DNA of 64,000 nt from Streptomyces carminius (GTDB lineage Bacteria > Actinomycetota > Actinomycetes > Streptomycetales > Streptomycetaceae). Below, in pieces: positions 1 through 8,239 of this stretch (its first letter is position 1; each line of letters opens with the position of its first letter). The position numbers were made by a program, and so were the translations under genes. The notes under the pieces are model-generated. The model saw only the letters and a program-made list of their open reading frames with translations. It searched no databases and was not told the origin of the DNA. The stretch lies in contig NZ_PGGW01000071.1 of the NCBI RefSeq assembly GCF_002794255.1, forward strand, positions 1 to 64,000. The letters run 5' to 3'.

Positions 1-1550
1 CTTGATCTTTATCCTCGCTGCTGTTTCAGGCGGACGTGTTCGGTGAGGGTTTCGATTCGTTTCACGGTCTTCCCAGGCTCGTGACGTGGGGCTGGCCTGC
101 GGTTTTTCGAGCCGGGTGGGCGTCCTGGCCCGGGCCGGGAGGGTTGGGGCACGCCAGCGGGACGGGCGGTCTTCACGCGGAGGTGGCGGAACCCCCGACG
201 GACCCGGGCGGGGGTGAGCCGGCGCAGCTCGGCGGGCCGTTCCCAGGGACGGCGGAGGTCCTCGGCGAGGGGCCGGGCGAGGCGGAGCTGGGTGTGGGCG
301 GCGATGATCAGCCAGGTCCACAGGTCGGCCGTGTGCGGATCGCGGACCTTGGGGACGGTCCACCCGAGCGTCTGCTTGAACAGCCGGAAGGTATGTTCAA
401 GATCGAATCTGCGGAGGAACGCCTGCCAGCGCAGGTCGACGTCTTCCCCGGTCATGCCGGTGCGCGAGGACCACAGCCACACCGGCTTGGGGTCGCGGTC
501 GCCAGGCAGGTGGTCGACCTTCAGCCGGATCAACGTGCCGTGGATCAAGGGAAGTTCACCGCAGTGGTCGAGCCAGGGGCCACGAGCCTGCAGGCGGGGA
601 TGCATTCGGTCCCAGGCGAGGGCCTCGGCCGTGCCATAGCGAGTGGTGTCGCACACCGTGGCCTGGTCGGGGGTGTGCCAGGATTCCGGCTTGGAGAAGG
701 TCAGGACGCCGCCGTGCTTGCGGGGCTGCCCGCCACGAGGGGTGGAGCGGCGAGGGCCGGCATCCTGGAGTATGACCCGGTCCGAGCGCAGCCGGCCGAC
801 CAGCTCGACGGGCAGGTCGGCCAGGACGTAGGCGAGGCGGGTGACGTCGTAGCCGGTGTCCATCACGACGAGGATGTCCGCATCGCCCGGCCGCCACTGC
901 CCGGCGTGCACCAGCCTGGTGACCACCTCGCGCAGCTGGGCGGCGGTCACCGCGGTGGCGTCGTCGGCCGGCCCCAGCCGGATCGCGTCCAGCACGGCCG
1001 TCCAGGACGTGCGCCCCGTCTCCAGCGCGGCGACGAAGGAGTAGGGCCAGCCGGGGATGAACTGATCCGCGCTGCGGCCTCGCCCCTAGACGTGGCAGAA
1101 CAGCAACTCCGGGCTCGTGGGGGCGTCAGGACGCAGCCAGTTGCTCACATCCACCGCGAGCACGATCCGCCCGTCAGCGGCACGCGGCAGCGGCGTGAAG
1201 GCCAGCAGCCTGCGCAGGCGGCGCGGTTCCAGCCAGCCGTGGTTGACCGCGTCGTACATCGCTCCGTGCCCACGCCGGTGCTCGGCCGTGAGCGTCAACT
1301 CGACCAGCGACGTCACCGGGCCGTCCGAGCACAGCACCGCGTCGGTGAGCTCGAAGAGCGCATCCGCCCGCGTGTAGAGGCAGTCGTAGAACTGGACACG
1401 AAAGTGGGACAGGACACCCAACGCGGCGTCAGAGGACTGTTCAGCGGCGAGACTCTTCACCAGCGGCCGTTCCTTCGCGCGACGTTGCTCGACACCTCGA
1501 AGCGTGAAGAACGGCCGCCCTGCTGTCCCGGGAACGAACCAAGATCAGCG
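1..1550 (-). mobile_element. Insertion sequence, decayed, DDE transposase type
   Basis: The segment is occupied by one transposase reading frame with a nonsense codon. Short inverted sequences at its margins could be terminal repeats: TGATCTT at 3-9 and its complement at 1541-1547. Only seven bases match, and the left end may lie outside the window, so the boundaries are approximate. The right margin runs directly into a second element (IS21-type), so this is a nested or adjacent insertion-sequence site. Confidence 0.45.
9..1460 (-). pseudogene. Transposase (IS4/IS701-like DDE), split by in-frame amber codon
   Basis: The N-terminal part (GTG at 1460 down to 1089) and the C-terminal part (down to 9) are in the same reading frame. 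They are separated only by a TAG at 1086-1088, between CHV and GRGRSADQFIPGWPYSF. Family members recalled from memory carry Tyr at this position, so a Tyr-to-amber change is likely. The C-terminal half has a DILVVMDTGYD segment, with a candidate first catalytic Asp, and a RFDLEHTFRLFKQTLGW segment resembling the Glu-containing C1 motif of IS4/IS701-type transposases. Without suppression or readthrough no full-length enzyme can be made. Internal initiation at 995 would give a 328-residue fragment without the N-terminus. The family assignment is by recognition, not search. Confidence 0.75.
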
Positions 1551-1618
1551 GGTCAGGTGAACGGCCTAGGTTAAACGCCAAGCTAAGGCGGTTTCGTCCG
1601 CTGTATGAGTCCGGTGCG

Positions 1619-2172
1619 ATGAGCCTGAGGGAGATCGCGAAGGAGACCGGGCTGAACCGCCGGACGGTCGGCAAGTACCTCAAGTACCCCGCATCGGTCA
1701 CACCGCCGAAGAGAGAAACAGCAGATCAGCGGCCTCGGCGGGTGGTGGACGAGGTCGCGCCGCGGATCGACGCGATGCTCAGGTCCGAGATCCTGCTCAA
1801 GGGAAGGGTGATCCACGAGCATCTGGCCCAGGAGTACGGGGTCGCGATCAACTACCAGCGGGTGAAGCTCTACCTGCGGGAAGCCCGGCCCCGGATCGCG
1901 GAGGAACTGGGCATCAGCCCGGGTGAGCTGGCGGGCCTGCACCGGCGCTTCGAGGTCGTCCCGGGTGCTCAGGCCCAGGTCGACTGGGGGATGAGGGCAG
2001 GATCCTGGCCCATGTCGGGATTCCGAAGGTCTACTCCTTCCACATGACGCTGTCATACTCGCGCGACCCGTTCTGCTGCTTCACCACCAGCCAGGACCTG
2101 CCCACGTTCTTCGTCTGCCACCGGGCCGCGCTCGCGCACTTCGGCGGGGTGCCGATGAGCATGGTGACCCAC
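1619..2172 (+). pseudogene. istA: IS21-type transposase istA, frameshifted and truncated
   Basis: IstA is the DDE transposase of IS21 elements. The frame begins with an N-terminal HTH (SLREIAKETGLNRRTVGKYL) and continues to the conserved QAQVDWG segment holding the first catalytic Asp. Coding similarity extends upstream in frame to about 1580 (RRFRPLYESGA), so the true start may precede 1619. After VDWG at about 1986-1990 the frame shifts. One base seems missing from a G run, and the expected continuation (DEGRILAHVGIPKVYSFHM, ending FGGVPMSMV) is read in another frame to about 2170. There similarity stops abruptly. Remaining catalytic residues and istB are absent, so this is a dead 5' remnant. 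Confidence 0.8.
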
Positions 2173-2336
2173 TCCACGAGCGCGTGGGGTAGGCCGAGCG
2201 CGGCAGGATAGATGACCAACGAGACCCCCGAGCAGCGTGGTTGAGACGTCAGGCATCCCAACCAACAGCCCGGGTGCCTCGCTCGTTGCGGCTTGAGGAC
2301 CATCACCTGATCGGTGGCCACCTCGAAGAAGCTCAC
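2031..2336 (-). CDS. Possible small RiPP-operon gene, 3' end replaced by IS debris
   Basis: A GTG at 2336 lies 35 bases downstream of the stop of the SpaB_C-like gene, with a purine-rich AGGGGG about 10 bases before it. The first 16 codons (MSFFEVATDQVMVLKP) have Streptomyces-like third positions. Codon use then deteriorates, and the frame runs antisense through the istA remnant to 2031. A Cys-containing stretch (GCWLGCLTSQPRCSG) follows the coding-like start. It could be a short native gene, conceivably a precursor peptide, truncated by rearrangement at the insertion-sequence boundary. It has no recognisable lanthipeptide leader motif, and a chance open frame is the main alternative. Confidence 0.22.
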   Translation of the reverse strand: MSFFEVATDQVMVLKPQRARHPGCWLGCLTSQPRCSGVSLVIYPAALGLPHALVEWVTMLIGTPPKCASAARWQTKNVGRSWLVVKQQNGSREYDSVMWKE

Positions 2337-2371
2337 TGGAGCGATCCCCCTTGGCACTACGAGGGAATCGG

Positions 2372-3328
2372 TCACCAGCCCAGGACCGTCTCCCTGGTGG
2401 CGCGTGCCCAGATGGCCTGCTGTCGGGTAGGGAAGCCCATGCGGTTCCAGTGGAAGAGGAGGTGTCGGGCGAGGATACCGCGCAGGCCGAGGCGGAGGCT
2501 GCCCTGACGGGCCGTCTTCTCCAGTGCCCGGCCGCTCTGCTGTACGCCGGTCGCCCAGGTCTTCAGCAGTGAGAGCGGGCCGCTGTCGAGTGCGTGGCCG
2601 ACATCGGCGGTCAGGAGGCGCCGCATGGGGCCGGTCATGGCGCTGATTTTGTCCGGGGGCACGTCGTCGGGGAGTGAACGCCTGGCCTCGATCTGCCCCC
2701 ACACATCGCCTTGCTCCCCCCATTCCAGTCCGGCGGCCCGCAGCAGCACGGTGGCCATGAGCAGGGAGGTGGCCTTGGCGTCGGGGAATCCGTCGGTGCC
2801 CGCGTCGGTGTGCTGGTGGTAGTCGAGTACGCCGACGCTGTCGCGGTGGAACAGGTCGTGGGCGATGGCCATGCCTTTCGGGCCGCCGAACGCCACGGTC
2901 TCCGGTTCGTACAGGGACGGCCACCACTTTTTCACCACGCCCCACGACACCGCGGCATCGAGTGTTTTCGCGAGGTGTGCCGCGGTGTCCTCGGGCGGTG
3001 TGTCCGGGTTCGGGCGCACCCGCAGGCGCCAGCAGGGGTACTTGCGCACGAACCACCACGCTCCGACGGGCTCGCCGCGCAGGGAGGGCAGGAGGTAGGC
3101 GCGGAAGGTCCGCTCCGCGGTGGGGTAGTGGGCGAACTCGATGTTCACCTGGTGCCATTCGGTGGGCCGGGTTTCGAGTGCGGCGCGGCCGGCGGCGCGG
3201 TAGCGCTCGACCGCGGCGGCCAGCCGTGCGGGGGCGATGCGCGCTCGTCCGGCGGCTTCCTCGATCGGTGTTCCACGCAGGACGGACAAGACGGCGGTCT
3301 CGGCCGCGTCGGCATCGTGCTGGGGCAT
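2372..3328 (-). CDS. Thiopeptide-type bacteriocin biosynthesis protein (SpaB_C-like)
   Basis: This 318-residue protein resembles the stand-alone SpaB_C (elimination-type) proteins of lanthipeptide and thiopeptide clusters. In those systems such domains eliminate glutamate from glutamylated Ser/Thr or do related peptide processing. Features include an EWHQVNIEFAHYPTAERTFR segment at about residues 57-76 and GAWWFVRKYPCWRLRVRP at about 89-106, typical of the family core. A long C-terminal helical part ends in LLFHWNRMGFPTRQQ. The start is ATG at 3328, 11 bases after the LanC stop, so the two are cotranscribed. It is encoded separately although the LanB next door already has its own C-terminal SpaB_C-like region. 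A dual arrangement like this occurs in actinobacterial FxLD-like clusters. The exact activity is inferred. Confidence 0.8.
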   Translation of the reverse strand: MPQHDADAAETAVLSVLRGTPIEEAAGRARIAPARLAAAVERYRAAGRAALETRPTEWHQVNIEFAHYPTAERTFRAYLLPSLRGEPVGAWWFVRKYPCWRLRVRPNPDTPPEDTAAHLAKTLDAAVSWGVVKKWWPSLYEPETVAFGGPKGMAIAHDLFHRDSVGVLDYHQHTDAGTDGFPDAKATSLLMATVLLRAAGLEWGEQGDVWGQIEARRSLPDDVPPDKISAMTGPMRRLLTADVGHALDSGPLSLLKTWATGVQQSGRALEKTARQGSLRLGLRGILARHLLFHWNRMGFPTRQQAIWARATRETVLGW

Positions 3329-3339
3329 GTGGGCGCTCC

Positions 3340-4488
3340 TCAGCTCAGCAGCAGGCAGGCGTCCCAGTCCGTGGCGGGCACGGCGTTCGGCTCGGCGCTT
3401 TGGAAGGCCAGGACCGCGCCGGCCGCCCCTTCGAGGAAGCCGGTCTCCTGCGGGGGGCCGGCCGCGAGGAAGCGGCGGCTGATCTGCGGGAGCCGGTCGG
3501 TGAACAGGTGTGGGACCTCCGCGTCCTGGGCGACTCGCTGGACGGTGCGCAGGAGGCCGCCGATGCCGTGGCACAGGCCGCGGCCGGTGAGCTGGTCGAG
3601 CTGGTACGGATCGCTCAGGCAGTACAGCAGGGCGCGCTCGGCCATCTGTTTGCGTTCCTGGTCGCCCAGGGCGATGGCGGCGAGTTGCTGCGCGCGGGCC
3701 AGGCCGGGGGTGCCGTAGCACCACGACGGTGCGGCCGGGAGCGCGGGCGCCGGGCCTGCCTTGCTGATCCACCGGGGCCAGCGGGTTCCGCGGTGGTCGC
3801 TCTGCCGGATCTGGTCGAGCCAGCGGCAGATCCGGGCCATGGCGGTGTCGTGGCCGTCCACGGTGATGCCGCGCCGTTTGGCCAGCGCGAGCAGGGTGAG
3901 TGGTCCGGCGATGCCGTGGGCGAGGCCCGCGTTGGCGTGGCCGCCCGATGAGGTCACTGTGGGGCCGGCGGGGGCGTGGCCGACCCACCAGCCGGGTGCC
4001 GGTCTCCCCGTGGGGCCGGTGACCGGTTCGGTGAGCCGGATCAGGTACTCCAGCACCCGCCTGGTCTCCTCGCCGGTCGGCCGGCGGCGCAGCAGGAGAG
4101 CGCCGAGGCCGGTCAGTCCCCGGAACAGGTCGTACTCGGCGAAGGTGGCATGGTGGCCCTGCTCGATGCGGGCGTGGGCGGCGTCCAGGCGGCGGCGTGT
4201 GTGTGCGGCCACGATGCCGTCCAGGGTGTGCAGGGCGCCTGCGTACCGGTTGCCGTCGGTGGCCGCCAGGTGCAGGACGTACGCCATGGCGGGGGCGCCG
4301 AGGAACAGGCTCGCGTCGTCCGTGTCGATGAGCGGGCCGATGGTGGCCAGCTGCCGGTGGACGGCCTGCCACGTTCCGGTGCCGCGGTGGGCCCGGTCGG
4401 TGTGGAGGAGGGCGGTACCGAGGGGGCCGTGCGCGAGGGACTGCCGCGCGGCGGTCTCCGTGGCGGGGCGGGGTGGGGCGGTGGTCAC
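3340..4488 (-). CDS. Lanthionine synthetase C family cyclase
   Basis: LanC enzymes are zinc proteins that add Cys thiols to dehydroalanine or dehydrobutyrine, forming (methyl)lanthionine rings. This 382-residue protein has the family's residues: His191 in GLAHG, Cys257 in WCYG, and Cys306-His307 in LCHG. These match the NisC base and its Cys/Cys/His zinc site. It starts at a GTG that overlaps the LanB stop (GTGA, 4485-4488), indicating translational coupling. All active-site residues are present, so the cyclase looks functional even though the cluster around it seems damaged. There is no transmembrane segment, and the protein is presumably cytoplasmic with LanB. Confidence 0.9.
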   Translation of the reverse strand: MTTAPPRPATETAARQSLAHGPLGTALLHTDRAHRGTGTWQAVHRQLATIGPLIDTDDASLFLGAPAMAYVLHLAATDGNRYAGALHTLDGIVAAHTRRRLDAAHARIEQGHHATFAEYDLFRGLTGLGALLLRRRPTGEETRRVLEYLIRLTEPVTGPTGRPAPGWWVGHAPAGPTVTSSGGHANAGLAHGIAGPLTLLALAKRRGITVDGHDTAMARICRWLDQIRQSDHRGTRWPRWISKAGPAPALPAAPSWCYGTPGLARAQQLAAIALGDQERKQMAERALLYCLSDPYQLDQLTGRGLCHGIGGLLRTVQRVAQDAEVPHLFTDRLPQISRRFLAAGPPQETGFLEGAAGAVLAFQSAEPNAVPATDWDACLLLS

Positions 4489-7400
4489 CGTGGGGTTCCT
4501 TCGGGGCGGGTGCGGGTGGTCCAGGACAGGGCGGCGGCGCGGGCCAGGCGGCGGCAGGTGGCTTCACTGCCGGGTGCGATGCCTGCGACGCGGTTGTGGT
4601 GCATGTGCAGCAGGGAGGGCAGCACAGCGGCCGGTTCGGCGCCGGCGGCGGTGAGGGCGGTCCGGTACCGCTCCAGGGCTTCGCGCCGCTGCCGCCATGC
4701 GTCCAGGACGCGGGTGCCGCCGGGCAGGGCGCGTAGGGCGGTGAAGTCGGCGTCGGGTGCGCTGAAGCGGATGGCTGCGGCCTGGACGTCGCGCTCGGGT
4801 GCCGGGCCCTCCGTCTTCAGCAGGTGGTCGATCAGCCAGCGGCGCCCTTTCTCGGGGCTGCCGGTGAGGGCGCCGGCGATGTCCACGAAGCCGGCCGCGG
4901 TCACGGCCGGGCGCAGGCCGGGTGCCATCGGCAGGGCCAGCTGCGCGATGGCGGCGGTGGAGTCGGCGGCGAAGCAGCGTTCGGCGGCCTCGAGGACGTG
5001 GCCGGTGCCGTAGCGGCCCGTCTCCGGCTGGTCGGTGTCCCACTGGATACGGCTGATCAGCCCGTCGTCGCGGAGCGCCGCCGCCCAGGCCCCGGTGCAC
5101 CGGGCGGCGTCGCCGAAGGCGTGCGGGTGCGGCAGCCGGATGCGTAGCCGCAGGTGGGTGTCCGGGTCGCCGTAGCGGGTGAACCACCACAGTGGTGTGC
5201 CGCCCTCCCACTGCCGGAACAGGGTGGGCAGGTGCGTGGTCAGGAGCTCCTGGGCGCGGTCGGGGTGGCAGTAGATCTTCAGGTACGCCCACGGGGAAGT
5301 GCCGGGCAGCCGCCCGGCATCGCGGCGGACCACCACCGGCGCGCCGGTGGTGCGGGCCGGGGCGGGCGGCAGGGTGGAGGCGAACGGCATGGTGATCTCG
5401 TGGGCGTGACCCAGCCAGCCGAGCGCGTCGTCCTCGGGTGCCTCGTGCAGGGTCACGGTGCCGGTGCGCTCCAGCTCGGCGCGCAGCAGTTGCAGATGGG
5501 CGGCCTCGTCGAGGTCGAGCCGGAGACGCCGGTCGTCGGATCCCGCACAGACGGTGCGGGGCACTCCGTAGTGGCAGCGCCAGTCGGTGAAGCGGCGCAG
5601 CCAGCCGGCCCCGTCCGGGGGGCCGACGTCGCGCAGCCGCAGCCGCCAGAGCGCCGGGGAGAGGATGGTGCGGCCGGTGCGGACTTCGGGCAGGAACGGC
5701 AGCCGGGCGGCGGCTCCCCAGGCGAACGGTGTCAGGACGGCGGTGTGCGAGCGGTGCACCTCGGTGACGAAGCGGACGAGGGGGTGGGTGGCGTTGGTGA
5801 GTTCCACGGCGTTCATCACCGACGGCTCGACGAGCCTGCCGGTGGACAGCGACACCAGGTAGAGGCGCCGGGAGTCGGCGCCGACGGCGAGGTCCTCCAG
5901 GTCGAGGGTGGCGGCCGGGTTGTACTCGCCGACGGAGAGCACGTGCGGCACGACGGCGGGGGCCCGGCCGACGTTCTGGGTGCGCAGCCGCAGCGGCGGG
6001 CTGGAGATCTGGGCGCGGACCGCGTCGGCGGCGAGGGTGGGCAGGGCGGCGTGGGCGGCCGTCATGCGGTCGCGGTCGGGCTGCTCCAGCAGGGCCAGGA
6101 AGCGGCCGGTCGTGGTGCCGGCCGCCTGCGACAGGCCCGCGGCGCTCAGCGTGAACCGGCCGCGCCGCAGCTCGTCCAGGGAGGTGGCGAGCACGGTGAA
6201 GCACAGCTCGATGTGGGCGGGCACCTGGGCGGGTTCATCGACGGCCAGGGCGGCCAGGTCCTCCTCGGTGAGGACGATCTCGCGCACGTGGCGCACCGCG
6301 GCGTCCTGGACCAGAGCGAGGAGGTGTTCGTCCCGGCCGGTCGTGGCCCGGACGGGGCGAGGGAGGGCCGAGTCCCGGTAGCCGGCCGGGAAGCCCAGGC
6401 CGGTGTCGGGATCGGTGAGGTCGCGGACCGGCACCAGCGCGCCCATGCTGTACCGCTCCAGGAAGCGGGCGCGGTAGTCCTGCCACGCCGGGGATCCGGC
6501 GGGGTACGGGGTGATGCGGGCCATGACCGCCAGGGCGCGCTCGGCTTCCCGCGCGACGGCCCGGGGCAGGACGATGCGGCAGTCGGGGCGCAGGTGCACC
6601 GCGAGAGTGCGGTCCGACGCCCCGGCCCCGGCCATGGCCGTCATCCGCCGTGCTGCCTCGGCGCGGACGGCCCGCTGCTCGCCGCCTGGTGGTGCGGCGT
6701 CGTGCCGGGCCAGGAGCCGGTGGATGTGCCGGAGCCGATCGGCGGTGGCGGCGACCTCGGGAACGGCCCCGGCGCCGACGGTGTCGAGCTGGTCCACCAG
6801 GTGCCCGAAAGCGTCGTCGTCGGTCATGGGCGCCCGCAGGCTGGTGAGGAGGACGCGGTGCGCGATCAGGTTCCGCACCGTGTCCTCGATCACCGCGCCG
6901 GGGGCGGCCGGGTAGTCGGTGTGCAGCTCGGCCACGAGGTCGCCGACCGTGATGGGGCGGCGGGCGAGAGCGAGGATCCTCTCCACGGCCGGGGTGCGCC
7001 GCAGCCTCACCTGTGCGGGCCCGTCCTTGCCCGGCTGGTGGGGCACTGTGGCCTGGGTGCCGCGGAGCGTGCAGGTGGGGTCGGCCATGACCGGCAGGCG
7101 CCGCAGCAGGCCGGGGTTCTTCTCCAGGGCGGAGACGAGCTCTGCCGTCCACTGGGCGTCCGCGCGGGCGAACGCCCAGTGCCGGCTGCCCCAGCGGACC
7201 TCCGGGGCGCGGCCCAGGTGTACGGGCGCGGGGCCGGCGAACAACCCGAAGGGGGTGGCGCGGTGCCGCATCCGCAGCAGGTAGCGCATCAGGGACATCA
7301 CGGTCCGCCGGACGGCGCGGGGTTGTTGGAGGTGGCCGCTGAGTACGCCGTGCACGGCTTCGGCCAGCAGCGGGCCGGCGACCTCGACGGCCTCCGCCGT

Positions 7401-7580
7401 GGCGCCGTCCGCCCAGACCTGTTCCGTCCATACCCGCCAGCGCTCCACATCCGCGGGGCTGTGGCCGTCCAGGTCGGGGCGAGCACCTCGTATCCGTGCC
7501 CGTGGGCGCAGGTCGACCAGGCGGCGGCGTCCACATACCCGCCGGAGGTCAGGGCCCGGTCCGCCAGGTCGTCGACCCAT
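4485..7580 (-). CDS. Class I lantibiotic dehydratase (LanB), aberrant N-terminus
   Basis: LanB enzymes dehydrate Ser/Thr of a precursor peptide using glutamyl-tRNA, then eliminate glutamate. From about residue 39 (RPDLDGHSPADVERW) onward the frame looks like a normal family member. It has the glutamylation region, with the characteristic LMRYLLRMRHRATPFGLFAG, and a C-terminal elimination region from about residue 745 (TSPWAYLKIYCHPDRAQ; GGTPLWWFTRYGDPDTHLRLR). The preceding residues from the ATG at 7580 are Arg-rich, unlike LanB, and lie inside the upstream coding frame. GTG at 7448 is an alternative start but would shorten the conserved N-terminus further. Family proteins usually have some 20-40 more N-terminal residues. 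The stop overlaps the LanC start. The N-terminus may result from a deletion or frameshift. Confidence 0.85.
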   Translation of the reverse strand: MGRRPGGPGPDLRRVCGRRRLVDLRPRARIRGARPDLDGHSPADVERWRVWTEQVWADGATAEAVEVAGPLLAEAVHGVLSGHLQQPRAVRRTVMSLMRYLLRMRHRATPFGLFAGPAPVHLGRAPEVRWGSRHWAFARADAQWTAELVSALEKNPGLLRRLPVMADPTCTLRGTQATVPHQPGKDGPAQVRLRRTPAVERILALARRPITVGDLVAELHTDYPAAPGAVIEDTVRNLIAHRVLLTSLRAPMTDDDAFGHLVDQLDTVGAGAVPEVAATADRLRHIHRLLARHDAAPPGGEQRAVRAEAARRMTAMAGAGASDRTLAVHLRPDCRIVLPRAVAREAERALAVMARITPYPAGSPAWQDYRARFLERYSMGALVPVRDLTDPDTGLGFPAGYRDSALPRPVRATTGRDEHLLALVQDAAVRHVREIVLTEEDLAALAVDEPAQVPAHIELCFTVLATSLDELRRGRFTLSAAGLSQAAGTTTGRFLALLEQPDRDRMTAAHAALPTLAADAVRAQISSPPLRLRTQNVGRAPAVVPHVLSVGEYNPAATLDLEDLAVGADSRRLYLVSLSTGRLVEPSVMNAVELTNATHPLVRFVTEVHRSHTAVLTPFAWGAAARLPFLPEVRTGRTILSPALWRLRLRDVGPPDGAGWLRRFTDWRCHYGVPRTVCAGSDDRRLRLDLDEAAHLQLLRAELERTGTVTLHEAPEDDALGWLGHAHEITMPFASTLPPAPARTTGAPVVVRRDAGRLPGTSPWAYLKIYCHPDRAQELLTTHLPTLFRQWEGGTPLWWFTRYGDPDTHLRLRIRLPHPHAFGDAARCTGAWAAALRDDGLISRIQWDTDQPETGRYGTGHVLEAAERCFAADSTAAIAQLALPMAPGLRPAVTAAGFVDIAGALTGSPEKGRRWLIDHLLKTEGPAPERDVQAAAIRFSAPDADFTALRALPGGTRVLDAWRQRREALERYRTALTAAGAEPAAVLPSLLHMHHNRVAGIAPGSEATCRRLARAAALSWTTRTRPEGTPR

Positions 7581-8140
7581 CTGTTGCGGCCACCCGCGAC
7601 CGGGTAGGTGCGCTGCATGACCAGCGCCGGGTCACCGGTCCGCTCCCAGTCCGGTGACATGTCGGCGGGGGCGTCGTGGAACAGCCCCGCCACGATGGTG
7701 TGCCGGCCGGGGCACACCAGGGTGGTCAGCCAGCTCGCCTGCGTCCGGCGGAGACCGGCATCCCACGCGCAGGCCCGCACCGACACCAGATTGATCTTCC
7801 CCGGACCGGGCTCCCCGCCCGGGTCCCGCAGGCGGGCGACGGCGTGCGCGGGCATCTCCCCGGGCGCCGTCTGCCGGTGCCAGGGCATCTCCTCCACCAC
7901 CACCGGTCCGTCGGCGGGCACCAGCAGGGCGATGTCGTGCCGGGTCAACGGTCGCGGGCCGCCCACGTAGGCGTCCATGCCCAGCGCCTGCTCCACCTCC
8001 AGCACCTCGTCCGGGTGCAGGCCCTGCCAGAAGACGACAGCGGGGCTCTGCCCGGCGATCCACTCACAGACCGCCGATGACTTCTCCCCCAGGTCCGGCC
8101 GGGTGGTACAGGAGATCAGACGCAACAACGACGCGGTCAC
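7298..8140 (-). CDS. Endonuclease/exonuclease/phosphatase-fold protein, degenerate
   Basis: The protein starts at GTG 8140 behind GAGGAG. Residues 1-225 resemble Streptomyces proteins of the endonuclease/exonuclease/phosphatase fold: LLRLISCTT start, a RPLTRHDIALLV strand, INLVSVRACAWDAGLRRTQASWL, HTIVAGLFHD, then GGYVDAAAW. Catalytic positions appear substituted: no Glu in the usual QE motif and AGLFHD where GDxN is expected. Coding character in this frame is strong to about 7475 and then passes to the LanB frame. The last 55 residues, down to the stop at 7298, are out-of-frame LanB sequence. The natural C-terminus therefore seems lost. The family call is from pattern recognition and is moderately secure. 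Its role beside LanB is unknown. Confidence 0.55.
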   Translation of the reverse strand: MTASLLRLISCTTRPDLGEKSSAVCEWIAGQSPAVVFWQGLHPDEVLEVEQALGMDAYVGGPRPLTRHDIALLVPADGPVVVEEMPWHRQTAPGEMPAHAVARLRDPGGEPGPGKINLVSVRACAWDAGLRRTQASWLTTLVCPGRHTIVAGLFHDAPADMSPDWERTGDPALVMQRTYPVAGGRNRWVDDLADRALTSGGYVDAAAWSTCAHGHGYEVLAPTWTATAPRMWSAGGYGRNRSGRTAPRRRPSRSPARCWPKPCTAYSAATSNNPAPSGGP

Positions 8141-8239
8141 AGCACGCTCCTCATCGTGGCAATCACAGCAGTAACGGAAAGAAAAAGGGCGTCAGCCCAC
8201 CGGGGCCGGCAAGCCCGGAGACCGGGCAAGGGCGGCAGT

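Noticed and set aside
36..1574. Long plus-strand open frame of about 510 codons
   Set aside because: It is antisense to the transposase, has Gly/Pro/Arg-rich composition without motifs, and arises from GC-biased third positions.
5154..7607. Open frame of over 800 codons opposite LanB
   Set aside because: Composition is Gly/Val/Gln-rich with no recognisable domain, and it mirrors the LanB frame.
8141..8239. Possible RiPP precursor in the gap before the phosphatase-fold gene
   Set aside because: On the minus strand no start codon with a ribosome site leads into a Ser/Thr/Cys-rich frame; only short interrupted frames exist.
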